Source: Arenicola marina
Taxonomy: Eukaryota; Annelida; Polychaeta; Arenicolidae
NCBI GenBank assembly: GCA_964019135.1
Contig: OZ025249.1
Span: forward strand, 31,757,759-31,821,758
DNA length: 64,000 nt
Direction of reading: 5' to 3'
The notes under the pieces are model-generated. The model was not told the origin of the DNA. It ran no database searches and saw only the letters and a list, made by a program, of their open reading frames with translations. Both the position numbers and the translations under genes were made by a program. Of this stretch, positions 51,985 to 62,900 are shown piece after piece; within the stretch, counting starts at the first letter, position 1; each line of letters opens with the position of its first letter.

Positions 51985-52130
51985 CAACTTCCGACACTGA
52001 AAAAGCGATATCGACACAGATTTTAAGAAAAAAAAGACACTGAACTGAGCCAAATAGCGACACGGAACTTCGTGAAAAGTCGACATTCGACACTGAGAAT
52101 TTTGAAAAATCGACACTGGACACTGCCCCC
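51985..52130. repeat. CGACACTG-type subrepeats, possibly a degenerate relative of the TAGGGCCCC MITE
   Basis: Three or four imperfect copies of CGACACTG...TTTTGAAAAATCGACA resemble the internal subrepeats of the elements at 20032 and 45285, but the TAGGGCCCC ends are absent. A C run and (AC)n follow at 52127-52152. Confidence 0.35.
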
Positions 52131-52230
52131 CCCCCTCCCACACACACACACTTCTAGACCCCTTTTATTTTAGCGAATGCACTCCAGCAAAGACCTTGCT
52201 GCAAGACCCCAGCGCCTTCACGAGCATCAG

Positions 52231-52540
52231 TTAAAGTTACTTTTCAAGCTCTTTCCCGATAAATCTAGAGAGGTCAAAATGCAAATAAGAATCTGTCCTT
52301 GAATCATCCAAAATTTCTTTCGTCTATATTCCAAGCATGCCAGACTACCAAATGGAGTCTCTTAGCCTTACCCGTGATATCAATTGACCACAAGTTTTCA
52401 ACACCTTTGCCGTATCACAGCCGAAACGGCGATGTTAATTAGGTTAATTATAAAATGAAACAATCGAGTTTTTTGCAAATTGTGATATATATGTCGCCTG
52501 GGCTTAGATTTAGCGGGAAAAGCTCGACAAGCAGCTTTAG
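52231..52540. mobile_element. piggyBac-like nonautonomous element, copy 2 (older)
   Basis: Colinear with 23325-23732: TTAAAGTT...CAAGCTCTTTCCCG at the left, GCATGCCAGACT(G/A)CCAAATGG and GTCTCTTAGCCTT inside, and CGCCTGGGCTTAG...GCGGGAAA near the right end, finishing TTAG where the other copy has TTAA. It lacks about 100 bp of the middle and is more diverged. Confidence 0.75.
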
Positions 52541-52773
52541 CTGCGACATGACTCACTAGAGGGCGGTACCGGTTCTTTTTGCACACAGTTTTCAAATTTC
52601 CGTCTGTGAGATATTGGAATGAGGAACGTGCGAGTCGGGTTAGCAAACAAGAGTTTGTACTCAAAGTATGCTATAATGAACTGTAAGTGTTTGATATTTT
52701 GCTGTCTATAAGTTCTTATAAGTTCGTCTTAATTATGATGAGACGCAGTGATGAAGTCGAATGAAGTTGTTTT

Positions 52774-53055
52774 TTGCAAACACACGGACAAGCAGTCGCC
52801 GTGCATATGACCGTCCCACCATGCCAACATCTGCTTTCCTTTCTGTTCTCTATCATTTGTTTTCTAACAGAAACGGCCGAGCGATATACAATTTTACATG
52901 GAAAGCCCTCTACACATGCAAATCGAGATATCACGCTGTTAAAAAAGGAATGCAAACCAGATGACAGATCAAATAAGGGGTTTACAACAAAATCAAGAAA
53001 AGCCAAAGCAACTCCACTGTCCAAAACCGTACAAATGATTGGAGGTGTTTCTTGA
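52774..53055 (+). other. Weak candidate terminal exon or small secreted peptide
   Basis: From ATG 52807 the frame reads MTVPPCQHLLSFLFSIICFL and then a hydrophilic, Lys-rich 60 residues ending VQMIGGVS. The first 20 residues resemble a signal peptide. Alternatively the pyrimidine-rich TTTGTTTTCTAACAG before 52871 is a splice acceptor and this is the last exon of a plus-strand gene. A 158-codon minus frame overlaps. No family recognised. Confidence 0.2.
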
Positions 53056-53488
53056 TGAATGGCCTTGAGTTGGATCGGCGGTATGCAACCCCCCCCGCCC
53101 GAATTAATTAGTCGAACAAAAAGCGTTAGAACCTCCGACAATACCTGACGTTGGGGTATAGTTTTGTCCCCGAACATTCTAATCCAATCCACAATCTGGG
53201 GGCCAGCTTAATGGAACCATATTGAAAGGACCAGAATTGCACAAATCCCGTATAGTAGGCTTCTTATAAAGCTACATGCATCAGATAATCCAAGTAATCC
53301 GAATTACGCGACATTTATTAAGAATGCAAAATTACATTTTATGAGTTGTAAGTTTTGTAATTGTGGCGTTTGCAAGTATCGCCACACACACTTCATACAC
53401 TAACTCATGTATGATGGCTGAAAACTACTAGGAAAAGTTGTATTATACAGGCGGCGCAAGGTTGAAAAGTTAGCCGTAATATCACCTT

Positions 53489-53588
53489 GGCCCGTAAGTT
53501 CGCAACGGCGATATTTCGCCCCGCTCCATGCTAATGTCCTATTCTAGAGCGAAATATTTGGCCCCCGCCGTTTCGAAATTACGGGCCC
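53489..53588. mobile_element. Short hairpin MITE, copy 1 (100 bp)
   Basis: Ends GGCCCGTAAGTTCGCAACGG and (reverse complement) GGCCCGTAATTTCGAAACGG enclose GCTCCATGCTAATGTCC; CTT lies on both sides. A partner copy is at 56278-56370. Confidence 0.7.
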
Positions 53589-54044
53589 TTATTACGCCGA
53601 TATAAACAACGACCCATGGCCACCCACATCATTGCCCGTTTGACAGCAAACAGAAACCGACGAATAGTTCGCATCACATTAAAATGATTCTGACAAATAC
53701 AGGATAAAAATAGGATAAAGCCGCTGATGAACATCACGAGAACAATTTAACGAGACTCAATCCGCCGTGAACGTACCACCCTCCGTGCCAGAGGCACATG
53801 GCAGGACGTACACGTTTGCATAATGACAAAAAGATGTTTCTCCAAAAGGTCACCCACGGGTACGCGTCATTATTTTGATTTTTAAAGTCATTTTTGAAGG
53901 CGGAAACATTATGCAGTAAACTATTATTATATTTTACATCTTCGTGTGGACGCAGAAGGGCCAGGATTTTGTATACTAACCCAATAGGATCATAACGGGG
54001 TACGTTATGATCGATGCCGGGTGCCTCCCATGGTAGCAACCTAC

Positions 54045-54157
54045 CAGACGCGCACGGGGTTCTCCTGCCCACCGAGCCGTGTATTTAGGGAGTTCGCACC
54101 GATCGGCGTCGTTGGCCTCGGAGACGTCACCAGACTCACCCCCGCCATGCCACACAT
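54045..54157 (-). CDS. Candidate first exon of an unrecognised minus-strand gene
   Basis: From ATG 54157 the frame reads MCGMAGVSLVTSPRPTTPIG and ANSLNTRLGGQENPVRV to a donor CGTCTG|GTAGGT (phase 2). GC-rich coding-like sequence, Ser/Pro/Thr-rich and ending in a basic stretch. No downstream exon joined convincingly. It lies about 450 bp downstream of a poly(A) signal on the same strand. A plus-strand frame at 54079-54342 (ending RNLKVPRRERNRKIQDEL) overlaps it and is the alternative reading. Confidence 0.3.
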
Positions 54158-54370
54158 GTACCGACAACACCGGATTGGATGAAGAATTTCGTCTTGATTA
54201 TATGATATCCTTATACAAACATCATAATGATGTATGCTTAAAAAGTAATAGGCAACTTCTTGAAGAATATTTCGTCAATATCAGAAGAAACTTGAAAGTC
54301 CCCAGACGCGAAAGGAACAGGAAAATACAGGATGAGTTATAAATGTAAGTAAAAGAAAGCATAGATGTAT

Positions 54371-54540
54371 CCACGAGCGCTTAAGTCTATTAATCACAAT
54401 CCGCCACGATATGTCATAAAGCAACCGTACATGTTACTCCCCACTATTAATAAAATATTAACATTGGGGAGTAACATGTACGGTTGCTTTATGACATATC
54501 GTGGTGGATTGTGATTAATAGACTTGAGCTCTCGTGGATG
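54371..54540. repeat. Near-perfect hairpin palindrome, arms about 75-80 bp
   Basis: GGTTGCTTTATGACATATCG on one arm and CGATATGTCATAAAGCAACC on the other; arms stay paired from ATCCACGAG outward ends to GGGGAGTAACATGTACGG. The loop is about 22 bp of AT-rich sequence. Very few mismatches, so recent. No clear target duplication. Confidence 0.85.
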
Positions 54541-54607
54541 TATCAACAGAACATTATTGACAAGACAAAAATGACGCATACACATGTTGTGCATTGTAAA
54601 ATAACCT

Positions 54608-54613
54608 TTTATT
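54608..54613 (-). terminator. Candidate poly(A) signal AATAAA of the 55-kb minus gene
   Basis: AATAAA on the minus strand lies about 165 bases after the stop at 54776. Confidence 0.45.
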
Positions 54614-54775
54614 GAGTTTTTCTTTACAAATTACAGTTTCAGGGTTACTTTTTTCCGTATCACTACACTTTGTACACGGTAACAAAAAAAATGTGGGAGC
54701 GATTGACAACTGTATGTACAGAAGAGAAAAAAAAAACATGCACATGTTTTGTTTGAGTCGACAGGCAGACAGACC

Positions 54776-55018
54776 TCATACTTCTTCACACCCACATTCA
54801 CATTTAGCCCTGACACAGCAACACAAGCAGGCGACAGTGGACATCAGCACGGACAGCAGAACGAAGGGACAACAGGAGTCCATCCCATAGAACATGTTAA
54901 AATCACACCGATCCCTTCTTGCTGATGGGGTCGCCGTGAGTGGAACAGTATTGTCGGACAATAGTTCACGGTCATAGAACAACATCTGTGGCAAAGCGAG
55001 TCCGTTACACATTTCGGT
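54776..55018 (-). CDS. Candidate terminal exon of a single-pass membrane protein
   Basis: An acceptor TTCTATTTCGCAG at 55019 opens an exon of 80 codons, phase 0, ending in TGA. It starts TEMCNGLALPQMLFYDRELL, continues with a polar part (DRCDFNMFYG) and then a hydrophobic helix CPFVLLSVLMSTVACLCCC followed by a short Cys-rich tail RAKCECGCEEV. This layout suggests a lumenal or extracellular part, one membrane span and a short cytoplasmic tail that could be palmitoylated. A poly(A) signal follows. Upstream exons were not found, so the family is unknown. Confidence 0.4.
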   Translation of the reverse strand, partial: TEMCNGLALPQMLFYDRELLSDNTVPLTATPSARRDRCDFNMFYGMDSCCPFVLLSVLMSTVACLCCCVRAKCECGCEEV

Positions 55019-56277
55019 CTGCGAAATAGAACATTGTTCGAAAATACGGGCTCCTGGAGAGTACAGTGATCGAATGCCACAAGGTGAGAGTCGAGAAATT
55101 AAGAAACATTACAAAATATCAGAACAAAAAATATACCTTTTCCCCTGATATTTTATTTTACTTAACGACCCCAAGATGATTATTCTCCGAATGCACTTAA
55201 ACGGAACCGATCATTTTTAACAGCAATATGAATGACGTCAGTAAGAAATTTAGATAAAAAGTTTTTGACTTGTTAATTAAATAAAATTTGCAGGATATAG
55301 TAAATACAAGTGTTTGAATATCAACTTTTTTAGTTTTTTGGTCTAGCGATGCACCGCTCCTCCGCTTAACTCCGTCGCTATGTGTAGGAGATAATGCAAA
55401 CCGAAGTTACATAAACATATCGAGTGACGTCATTGCCCTGAAGTGACGTCATTGTCACGAAGTGATGTTCCCACCGAATACACCAGAAGCACATTACATC
55501 AAGAACAAAGCTCAAGGGTTTCAGTATTTGCATCCGCCTAGAATCAAGTCCTACCATCAAACAATTTTTCCCCGACACGCATATACTTATATGTAGCGAT
55601 TACTTGGCCAATTGCGAAATTAATGTCTCACATGTAGGATCTATTTCCTATACATATATAAGTGTATACATATATATTATTATTTTTCTTCTCCCAGACA
55701 TATAGAATATATGTATATAATAAGCGTAAAAAAACACGAACGCAGCCTTCCAGATAGTGAGTGGCAGTCTGGGTATAAGCCAGCCACCAGGCTGAAGCGA
55801 CAAGCTCAACCAGTTGGGGTTTGGAAGCCCCGAAACCTTCGGCTGCAGGCCACATCGTCAATGCACGACTTTTTACATGGACTGATTACATCAATTAACG
55901 CACGCAGTAGCCGTTCGGAGAGCAGTGCGTGGACTATTCACCAATTTAACGCTCAATTACAAGAGAGGCAATAGTGCCTATTCCTGTGATTTCTGAACCA
56001 CGTGGCGTGTTCCCGCTATCAACGCCATTCAATGAAGGTGTGGAGAGGACTGCTTTACTCCAGTAGTGGCGAGGTGCTGGCAGCCACAGGTGACAATAGC
56101 ACATTGGCGCCGTGTGCAGAGTGTATGTTGTACAGCTAGTATAATCCCGGCGCCCATCTCACCCACCCACTCACTGACTCACTCGCTCGCTCGCTTGCCT
56201 CTGACCACGCCGACAGCGGTCTGAGTGTCACAATGCACCCCTAAAGGATCTTCTCTCCAGAGATCTGGACCAGAAAG
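55019..56277. other. Intron or flank right of the 55-kb exon, no recognised gene
   Basis: AT-rich, with two TGACGTCA sites at 55425-55455 (GTGACGTCATT twice, 18 bp apart). A plus-strand 87-codon frame at 55711-55974 is unrecognised. Confidence 0.3.
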
Positions 56278-56370
56278 GTCGAAACGGCGGGGCCGAATAT
56301 TTCGCTCCATGCTAATATCCTATTCGAGGGCGAAATATTCAGCCCCGGCGTTTCGAATTTACGAGCCCAG
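56278..56370. mobile_element. Short hairpin MITE, copy 2
   Basis: GGTCGAAACGGCGGGGCCGA and the inverted AGCCCCGGCGTTTCGAATTT enclose GCTCCATGCTAATATCCTAT, matching copy 1 at 53489. Confidence 0.65.
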
Positions 56371-56379
56371 GTAATCCCT

Positions 56380-56750
56380 CGCCAGGCATGACGTCATCTA
56401 CTGCCGCGCATGACGCCAAATACTGCCAGGTATGACGCCAAATACTGCCAAGCATGACGTCACATTCTACCAGGCATCACGGCACATACTACCAGGTATG
56501 ACGTCATCTACTGCCAAGCATGACGTCACCTACTACCAGGTATGACGTCATCTACTGCCAGGCATGACGTCATCTACTGCCAGGCATGACGTCACCTACT
56601 GCCGCGCATGACGTCACCTACTGCCAGGTATGACGCCAAATGCGGCCAGGTATGACGTCATCTACTGCCGCGCATGACGTCTTCTATTGCCAAGTATGAA
56701 GTCATCTACTGCCAAGTATGACGTCATCTGCTTGGTGTGACGCCATTCCC
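56380..56750. repeat. 22-bp minisatellite carrying ten perfect CRE sites
   Basis: The unit TGACGTCATCTACTGCCAGG plus CA repeats about 16 times. I count ten intact TGACGTCA palindromes; other units read TGACGCCA, TGACGTCT or TGAAGTCA. TGACGTCA is the binding site of CREB/ATF-family bZIP proteins. The 22-bp spacing is close to two DNA turns, so sites would face the same side. It lies upstream of the 55-kb minus exon and downstream of PHACTR. Confidence 0.88.
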
Positions 56751-58075
56751 TGGGCGCCAAGAACACGGTACACCCAAACCACTGGCTCATTAGCACGCTT
56801 CAGCTTGCACGCACGCACGTCCCGACTCGCACAGAGGAAACAGAGGTCACAACTGCATGTGAAATGAAGTGAAGACGTTCCGCGGAGTACCTACACACAT
56901 GCAAAAATAATTCTCCTCTTTTTTTGTCGTTTTGAAAGGTGGCGCAATATTTACTCTGTACAAGGCGACATTTGAATACCTTGAAAGCGAATCAGTGACA
57001 TGACAACTGAATACATGAACAGTAAGCTGTAAGTAACAGGCGTCTTGGTTGTCAGTTCAGTCCGAGTAACGAGTCATTAGTCCCCGTGAGCGTGCGCGTC
57101 TCAAGAGTCCGGCGGAAACCATGGCAACCGTAGAGCGGCAAACACGTGCAACGAGAGAGAATGTCACAGGCGCCCTCTACCGATCACAGTGGTCTCCAGG
57201 GTGACGATAAACCCGGTTCGCTGCCCAACAAATGGCGCAGTTCACACAGGTCCGCAAGCAATGCCCTTTCCGTCACCACGGCTTCACGCACTTTCCACAG
57301 CGTTGGTAAGAAGAAACAGCTCCAGCTTCCAGTTTTTACTGCGACGTGACACCAACATTGCATCAAGTATCCTTTCCGTCTAATTGTCAAAGCGAGTTTT
57401 CGTGACTGAAGGTATGATTTTTGAAGATCCTTGCTGGTTAGTTGTGGAACGCACAGAACCACGCCAGGAACACCTCTAATCCATCCACATCGGTCTCTTT
57501 CAGAGATTTCCACGTGGGGAGTTTCAGGAGTTTTCAATCACTAAAATCCGGATGGAAGCTGTTGATGTAATGGTTCGCAAAAACTTTAGAAGCTCCTTGA
57601 ATCACTTTAGACGCTCCTTAGCAGACAAGCAACCACCCCAACCTCCGGCCATGGACAGCCTGTGATTGAAACATTCGTTTCGTGCCCGCCGCTGATTGGA
57701 CAGATCGCCATTTGGTTGGCTCTGATTGGACCGTTCGTTTTTGACCCATCCTCTGATTGAAGTGTGCACTCTCAGCGAGCCCGGCTTTCAGATCACTTCA
57801 CTCTGCCGAGAATCTGTTGTGAAAAGGCATTGAATCACCACACACATGTCCGGACAGTCCACAGCAGCCAGGAGAGACGTTCCACAAGATCCAGACACGT
57901 ATCATCTGGCCCATCCACGTTCCGGAGGTTACAATTCCCGGGCTCGTAGGGTGGCTGGAGGTTCACTCACCGAGGAGCTCGGAGCGGTGTGCCAGTCCGC
58001 ACACCCGAGCCTCCCGCAGTGGTGGCGCCGCCTGGTGTGTAGGTGGCGTGCGGTGCTTCCCCGGAGAATGATCCT
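56751..58075 (-). other. Probable PHACTR 3' UTR and flank
   Basis: Lies just after the PHACTR stop on the minus strand. No AATAAA was found close by. A strong donor-like CCTCG|GTGAGTGAAC occurs on the minus strand at about 57974, 100 bases after the stop. The 60-117-codon frames here (for example 57184-57537) are not recognised. Confidence 0.35.
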
Positions 58076-61000
58076 TCACGGCCGGTGGAACCTGCAAGAC
58101 ACGGACAGAGCGCCTGGTTAGCAAATTATAAACGTCAAACTCAAGGCACTTCTCCGCACTATAATGCGGCATTACTTGAAACTCAACGGCAAACCACGTG
58201 ATCAACCCACGTCAATCGGGGACAGCAGCACCACCTGGTGTTCAAATAGTCCTCGCTACTCAGCCTGGGTGACGGCATTACGGGCAGATGGTGTGGGGGT
58301 GGGGGTGGGGGGCAGAGGATAGGACAGATATGCTACAATATGCCAGATAATGTCTTTCTACTTGACTTTTGTAGACAATGTCATGATTTGTTGCTAACAA
58401 CAGAAGTGTCGGTAAACAGGTTTGAGCTGTAGATTACCAGGTCGTGGGTTCGTGCCACAGGGACATTTTCATCTAATCCCATTTCATGTCCCGTGGGGTT
58501 CCTGGACTCAATTTAGCCTTCGTGCCCAACAATACGGCCTAAAGCATTTTAATAAATTGTTCACTTTTACTTCATAGACATATGGCGGGTGTGGACCGCC
58601 AGGGCAGGCAGGTGACCCTGACCTTGTGTAATGCCGACTCTCGTCGTGGACTGCCATCTCTGAACTCTTGTACTCGTTGAGTTCCTTCCGGATACTCGCC
58701 TGGATCGGAAACAAATCAGACATACAATCTGGATCAACCAAATATATATATATATTTTATTAATAATTATTGCTTGCAACAAAATAGCAGGGAATAATTA
58801 TACAACAAAAATGCAACCAAACCTTTACAAGTAAGATTGGATCGTTCTTCCATGCTATAGCGAACCATTGTTCCACAATAGCCCACGTATGACTCACGCC
58901 TACCATTTACTACAACAATCCATTTCGTGGACTCTAGCATGAAAGAGGGATCCAACATGGTTGTCATTAATTATATTATATCTTTTACACCCGTGAAATT
59001 TTAGGTGTAAACCAGAAAAATAAAATGAAAAATAAACAGATAGTTCAGAGTGCTGACCTTGTCCCTGGGAGTGAGTCGGGTCCAGGGTTTGTCGGCCTTT
59101 CGGTCGTACTCGTGCGCCTCGGTCACCTCGAAGTAGTCGCTAAACTTGATGATCTTTCGGTCACGCAGTTCCTCTAACGTGGGCCGGAAACTCAACTGTA
59201 TAAGAGACAGAGGGCGCCGGGAGTTAATAACGCCAGAGCGAGACTCTCGGCCACCACCACGTGGCGTCTGTACGAGACCTTCTTACAGGCGGCAAATCTT
59301 TAATGACTGCCATTAGCTGCTAGACTTTTTGCCATGTAAGAAAGTAATTGGTGATAATAATCAGTCATTATCTTCAACAGGGGGCATATTAGCCTACTTT
59401 GTATGTGTGTATTCACTTTATTTCTTCACTGGCTTCTCTCCAGGACCTACCTTTCGTATCAACGTTCTCTTTTTCTCCTCCAAATCCTTTTTCATTTCCT
59501 CCAATGTGGTAGCTACAAAGATTATACGAAAATGTCGGTGCATGCTCTTTCCAGCCTCATTACTAAGTGAAGATTGTTACAGCAGCGAATAAATTCTGCT
59601 TTAATGTTTTTAATGTTAAATTTTTAATGTACCGGTAAACAATTTCTTCGTTTTACGGCCCTGTATTAAATGAAGTGAGGTCTTGTTCTAGACGTTCATC
59701 AGCTTACTGTGTAAAATATTTCTTTGTTCTAGCTCCTCTTGTGACGGTCGTAAACTAAGTCGTCTGTAAGAGAGACATGACTGCTGTCAACGACAAAATA
59801 CAAACATGCATTTCAAGTAGTATAAGATGTGCTGTTACTGTTACCGATGTTACTGTTACCGATTATCAGACCTGTAAATTGTATGTATTATTAAAAATAG
59901 GAATAATAATAACAAGTAGGCATATAATATAAAAGTAGTAATTGTCATAATTTTACTCCTTCGTCACTAGACGTATTCCACGGACTATGCAAACCGACAG
60001 CAACTTTTGACGTAGATGTCTGCAGACCTTATAATATATTTACAAATATATTAGTGTACAAATAATCGATATGATATCAGTACCTGTTGAGTTTGGTGCC
60101 AATAAATATCCGCTCCTGCAGTTTTTCGTTATCACTTTTCACTGGGAGTATATTTCGCTCGATGAGTTCGCGCCGTTGCGGTCTTTGGTTGAGGAAGCGC
60201 GCCAGGCTGTCTTGGCGCTCGACCTTGGCGGCGAGAATGCCTGGAACAGACAGGAGTAATGACATGTAATATGGAGGCCAATGTGCACAAACATGTATAG
60301 GCCAGAGTAATGGTGGCCATTTAATATGGAGGCCAATGTGCACAAACATGTATAGGACAGAGTAGTGGTGGGCATTTAATATGGAGGCCAATGTGCACAA
60401 CCATGTATAGGGCAGAGTAATGGTGGCCATTTAATATGGAGGCCAATGTGCACAAACATGTATAGGCCAGAGTAATGGTGGGCATTTAATATGGATGTCA
60501 ATGTGCACAAACATGTATAGGCCAGAGTAATGGTGGCCATTTAATATGGAGGCCAATGTGCACAAACATGTATAGGCCAGAGTAATGGTGGCCATTTAAT
60601 ATGGAGGCCAATGTGCACAACCATGTATAGGACAGAGTAGTGGTGGGCATTTAATATGGTGGCCAATGTGCACAACCATGTATAGGGCAGAGTAATGGTG
60701 GCCATTTAATATGGTGGCCAATGTGCACAAACATGTATAGCCCAGAGTAGTGGTGGGCATTTAATATGGAGGCCAATGTGCACAAACATGTATAGGACAG
60801 AGTAGTGGTGGGCATTTAATATGGAGGCCAATGTGCACAACCATGTATAGGACAGAGTAGTGGTGGGCATTTAATATGGAGGCCAATGTGCACAACCATG
60901 TATAGGGCAGAGTAATGGTGGCCATTTAATATGGAGGCCAATGTGCACAAACATGTATAGGCCAGAGTAGTGGTGGGCATTTAATATGGATGTCAATGTG

Positions 61001-62900
61001 CACAAACATGTATAGGCCAGAGTAGTGGTGGGCATTTAATATGGATGTCAATGTGCACAAACATGTATAGGCCAGAGTAGTGGTGGGCATTTAATATGGT
61101 GGCCAATGTGCACAAACATGTATAGGACAGAGTAGTGGTGGGCATTTAATATGGAGGCCAATGTGCACAACCATGTATAGGCCAGAGTAGTGGTGGGCAT
61201 TTAATATGGATGTCAATGTGCACAAACATGTATAGGACAGAGTAGTGGTGGGCATTTAATATGGATGTCAATGTGCACAAACATGTATAGGACAGAGTAG
61301 TGGTGGGCATTTAATATGGATGTCAATGTGTACAACCATGTATAGGACAGAGTAATGGTGGGCATTTAATATGGTGGCCAATGTGCACAACCATGTATAG
61401 GGCAGAGTAGTGGTGGGCATTTAATATGGTGGCCAATGTGCACAACCATGTATAGGGCAGAGTAATGGTGGCCATTTAATATGGTGGCCAATGTGCACAA
61501 CCATGTATAGGGCAGAGTAGTGGTGGGCATTTAATATGGTGGCCAATGTGCACAACCATGTATAGGAGAGAGTAATGGTGGGCATTTAATATGGAGGCCA
61601 ATGTGCACAACCATGTATAGGGCAGAGTAATGGTGGCCATTTAATATGGAGGCCAATGTGCCCAACCATGTATAGGACAGAGTAATGGTGGCCATTTAAT
61701 ATGGAGGCCAATGTGCACAACCATGTATAGGACAGAGTAATGGTGGCCATTTAATATGGAGGCCAATGTGCACAAACATGTATAGGACAGAGTAGTGGTG
61801 GGCATTTAATATGGAGGCCAATGTGCACAACCATGTATAGGACAGAGTAGTGGTGGGCATTTAATATGGATGTCAATGTGCACAACCATGTATAGGACAG
61901 AGTAGTGGTGGGCATTTAATATGGTGGCCAATGTGCACAACCATGTATAGGAGAGAGTAATGGTGGGCATTTAATATGGTGGCCAATGTGCACAACCATG
62001 TATAGAACAGAGTAGTGGTGGCCATTTAATTTTTTGAGGCCAATGTGCACAAACATGTATAAAATGAAGTAATGGTGGGCATTTAATATGGTGGCCAATG
62101 TGCACAACCATGTATAGGACAGAGTAGTGGTGGGCATCTAATATGGTGGCCAATGTGCACAACCATGTATAGGACAGAGTAGTGGTGGGCATCTAATATG
62201 GTGGCCAATGTGCACAACCATGTATAAAATAGAGTAATGGTGGGCATTTAATATGGTGGCCAATGTGCACAACCATGTATAGGACAGAGTAGTGGTGGGC
62301 ATTTAATATGGTGGTCAATGTGCACAACCATGTATAGGGCAGAGTAGTGGTGGGCATTTAATATGGTGGCCAATGTGCACAACCATGTATAGGACAGAGT
62401 AATGGTGGGCATTTAAAATGGAGGCCAATGTGGACAACATGTGTAGGACAGAGTAATGGTGGCCATTTAATATGGAGGCCAATGTGCACAACATGTATAG
62501 GACAGAGTAGTGGTGGTGTATAGGACAGAGTAATGGTGGGCATCTAATATGGAGGCCAAAGTGCACAACATGTATAGGACAGAGTAATGGTGGGCATCTA
62601 ATATGGATGTCAATATGGACAAACATGTCTAGGATAGATTAATGGTTGGCATCTAATATGGAGGCCAATGGGTACAAATCTGGTCGGGCTTTCACAGCGT
62701 TAGGTATAGCGAAGACGAGATTAACGCGAGATCCGCAGAGACGAGATTAGCGCGAACTCCACAGGGACGAGTACTTACTTTCCCGGTCCCGGTCGTCATA
62801 TTGCACCTCGCCGTCTGAGTCTGAGTCGTGCAGGTTGTCATAGTCAGGGTCATAGGCGTGAGGGTGGTTTTCCTTGTTACTCTGGTCCACCATGTGGGCT
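58076..62900 (-). CDS. PHACTR: PHACTR (phosphatase and actin regulator), 3' seven exons
   Basis: PHACTR proteins bind G-actin through RPEL motifs and protein phosphatase 1 through the C-terminus, tying actin state to dephosphorylation. Exons (minus): 62900-62779, 60240-60084, 59763-59708, 59512-59451, 59195-59058, 58699-58623, 58091-58076; GT-AG borders and phases all agree. The first is acidic ([20 protein letters not shown]). Then RPEL 1 ([20 protein letters not shown]), RPEL 2 ([17 protein letters not shown]), a charged helix ([19 protein letters not shown]) and RPEL 3 ([20 protein letters not shown]). The end has DYDR-type [38 protein letters not shown] and, across the last junction, RHYTRFHRP and stop, the classic PP1-contact tail. 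About 210 C-terminal residues are visible; the N-terminal RPEL and the 5' exons lie to the right of the window. The tiny last exon (16 bp) needs splice evidence to be seen. I cannot say which vertebrate paralogue (1-4) it corresponds to. Confidence 0.94.
58410..58540 (+). mobile_element. SINE-B degenerate copy in a PHACTR intron
   Basis: GTAGATTACCAGGTCGTGGG TTCG-type B box followed by a body ending GGGGTTCCTGGACTCAATTTAGCC matches the 3' half of the family (AGGTTCCTTGGCCCAATTTAGCC). It lies between the last two coding exons. Confidence 0.55.
60265..62665. repeat. 55-bp minisatellite filling a PHACTR intron, about 43 copies
   Basis: The unit GCCAGAGTAATGGTGGCCAT plus TTAATATGGAGGCCAATGTG and CACAAACATGTATAG repeats every 55 bp, with a few alternating variants (GGAGGCC/GGTGGCC/GGATGTC; AAACATG/AACCATG). 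It starts only about 25 bp from the acceptor of the 60240 exon and ends about 110 bp from the donor at 62778, so the intron is nearly all repeat. The left edge CAGACAGGAGTAATGACATG resembles the unit's GACAGAGTAATGG. Confidence 0.96.
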
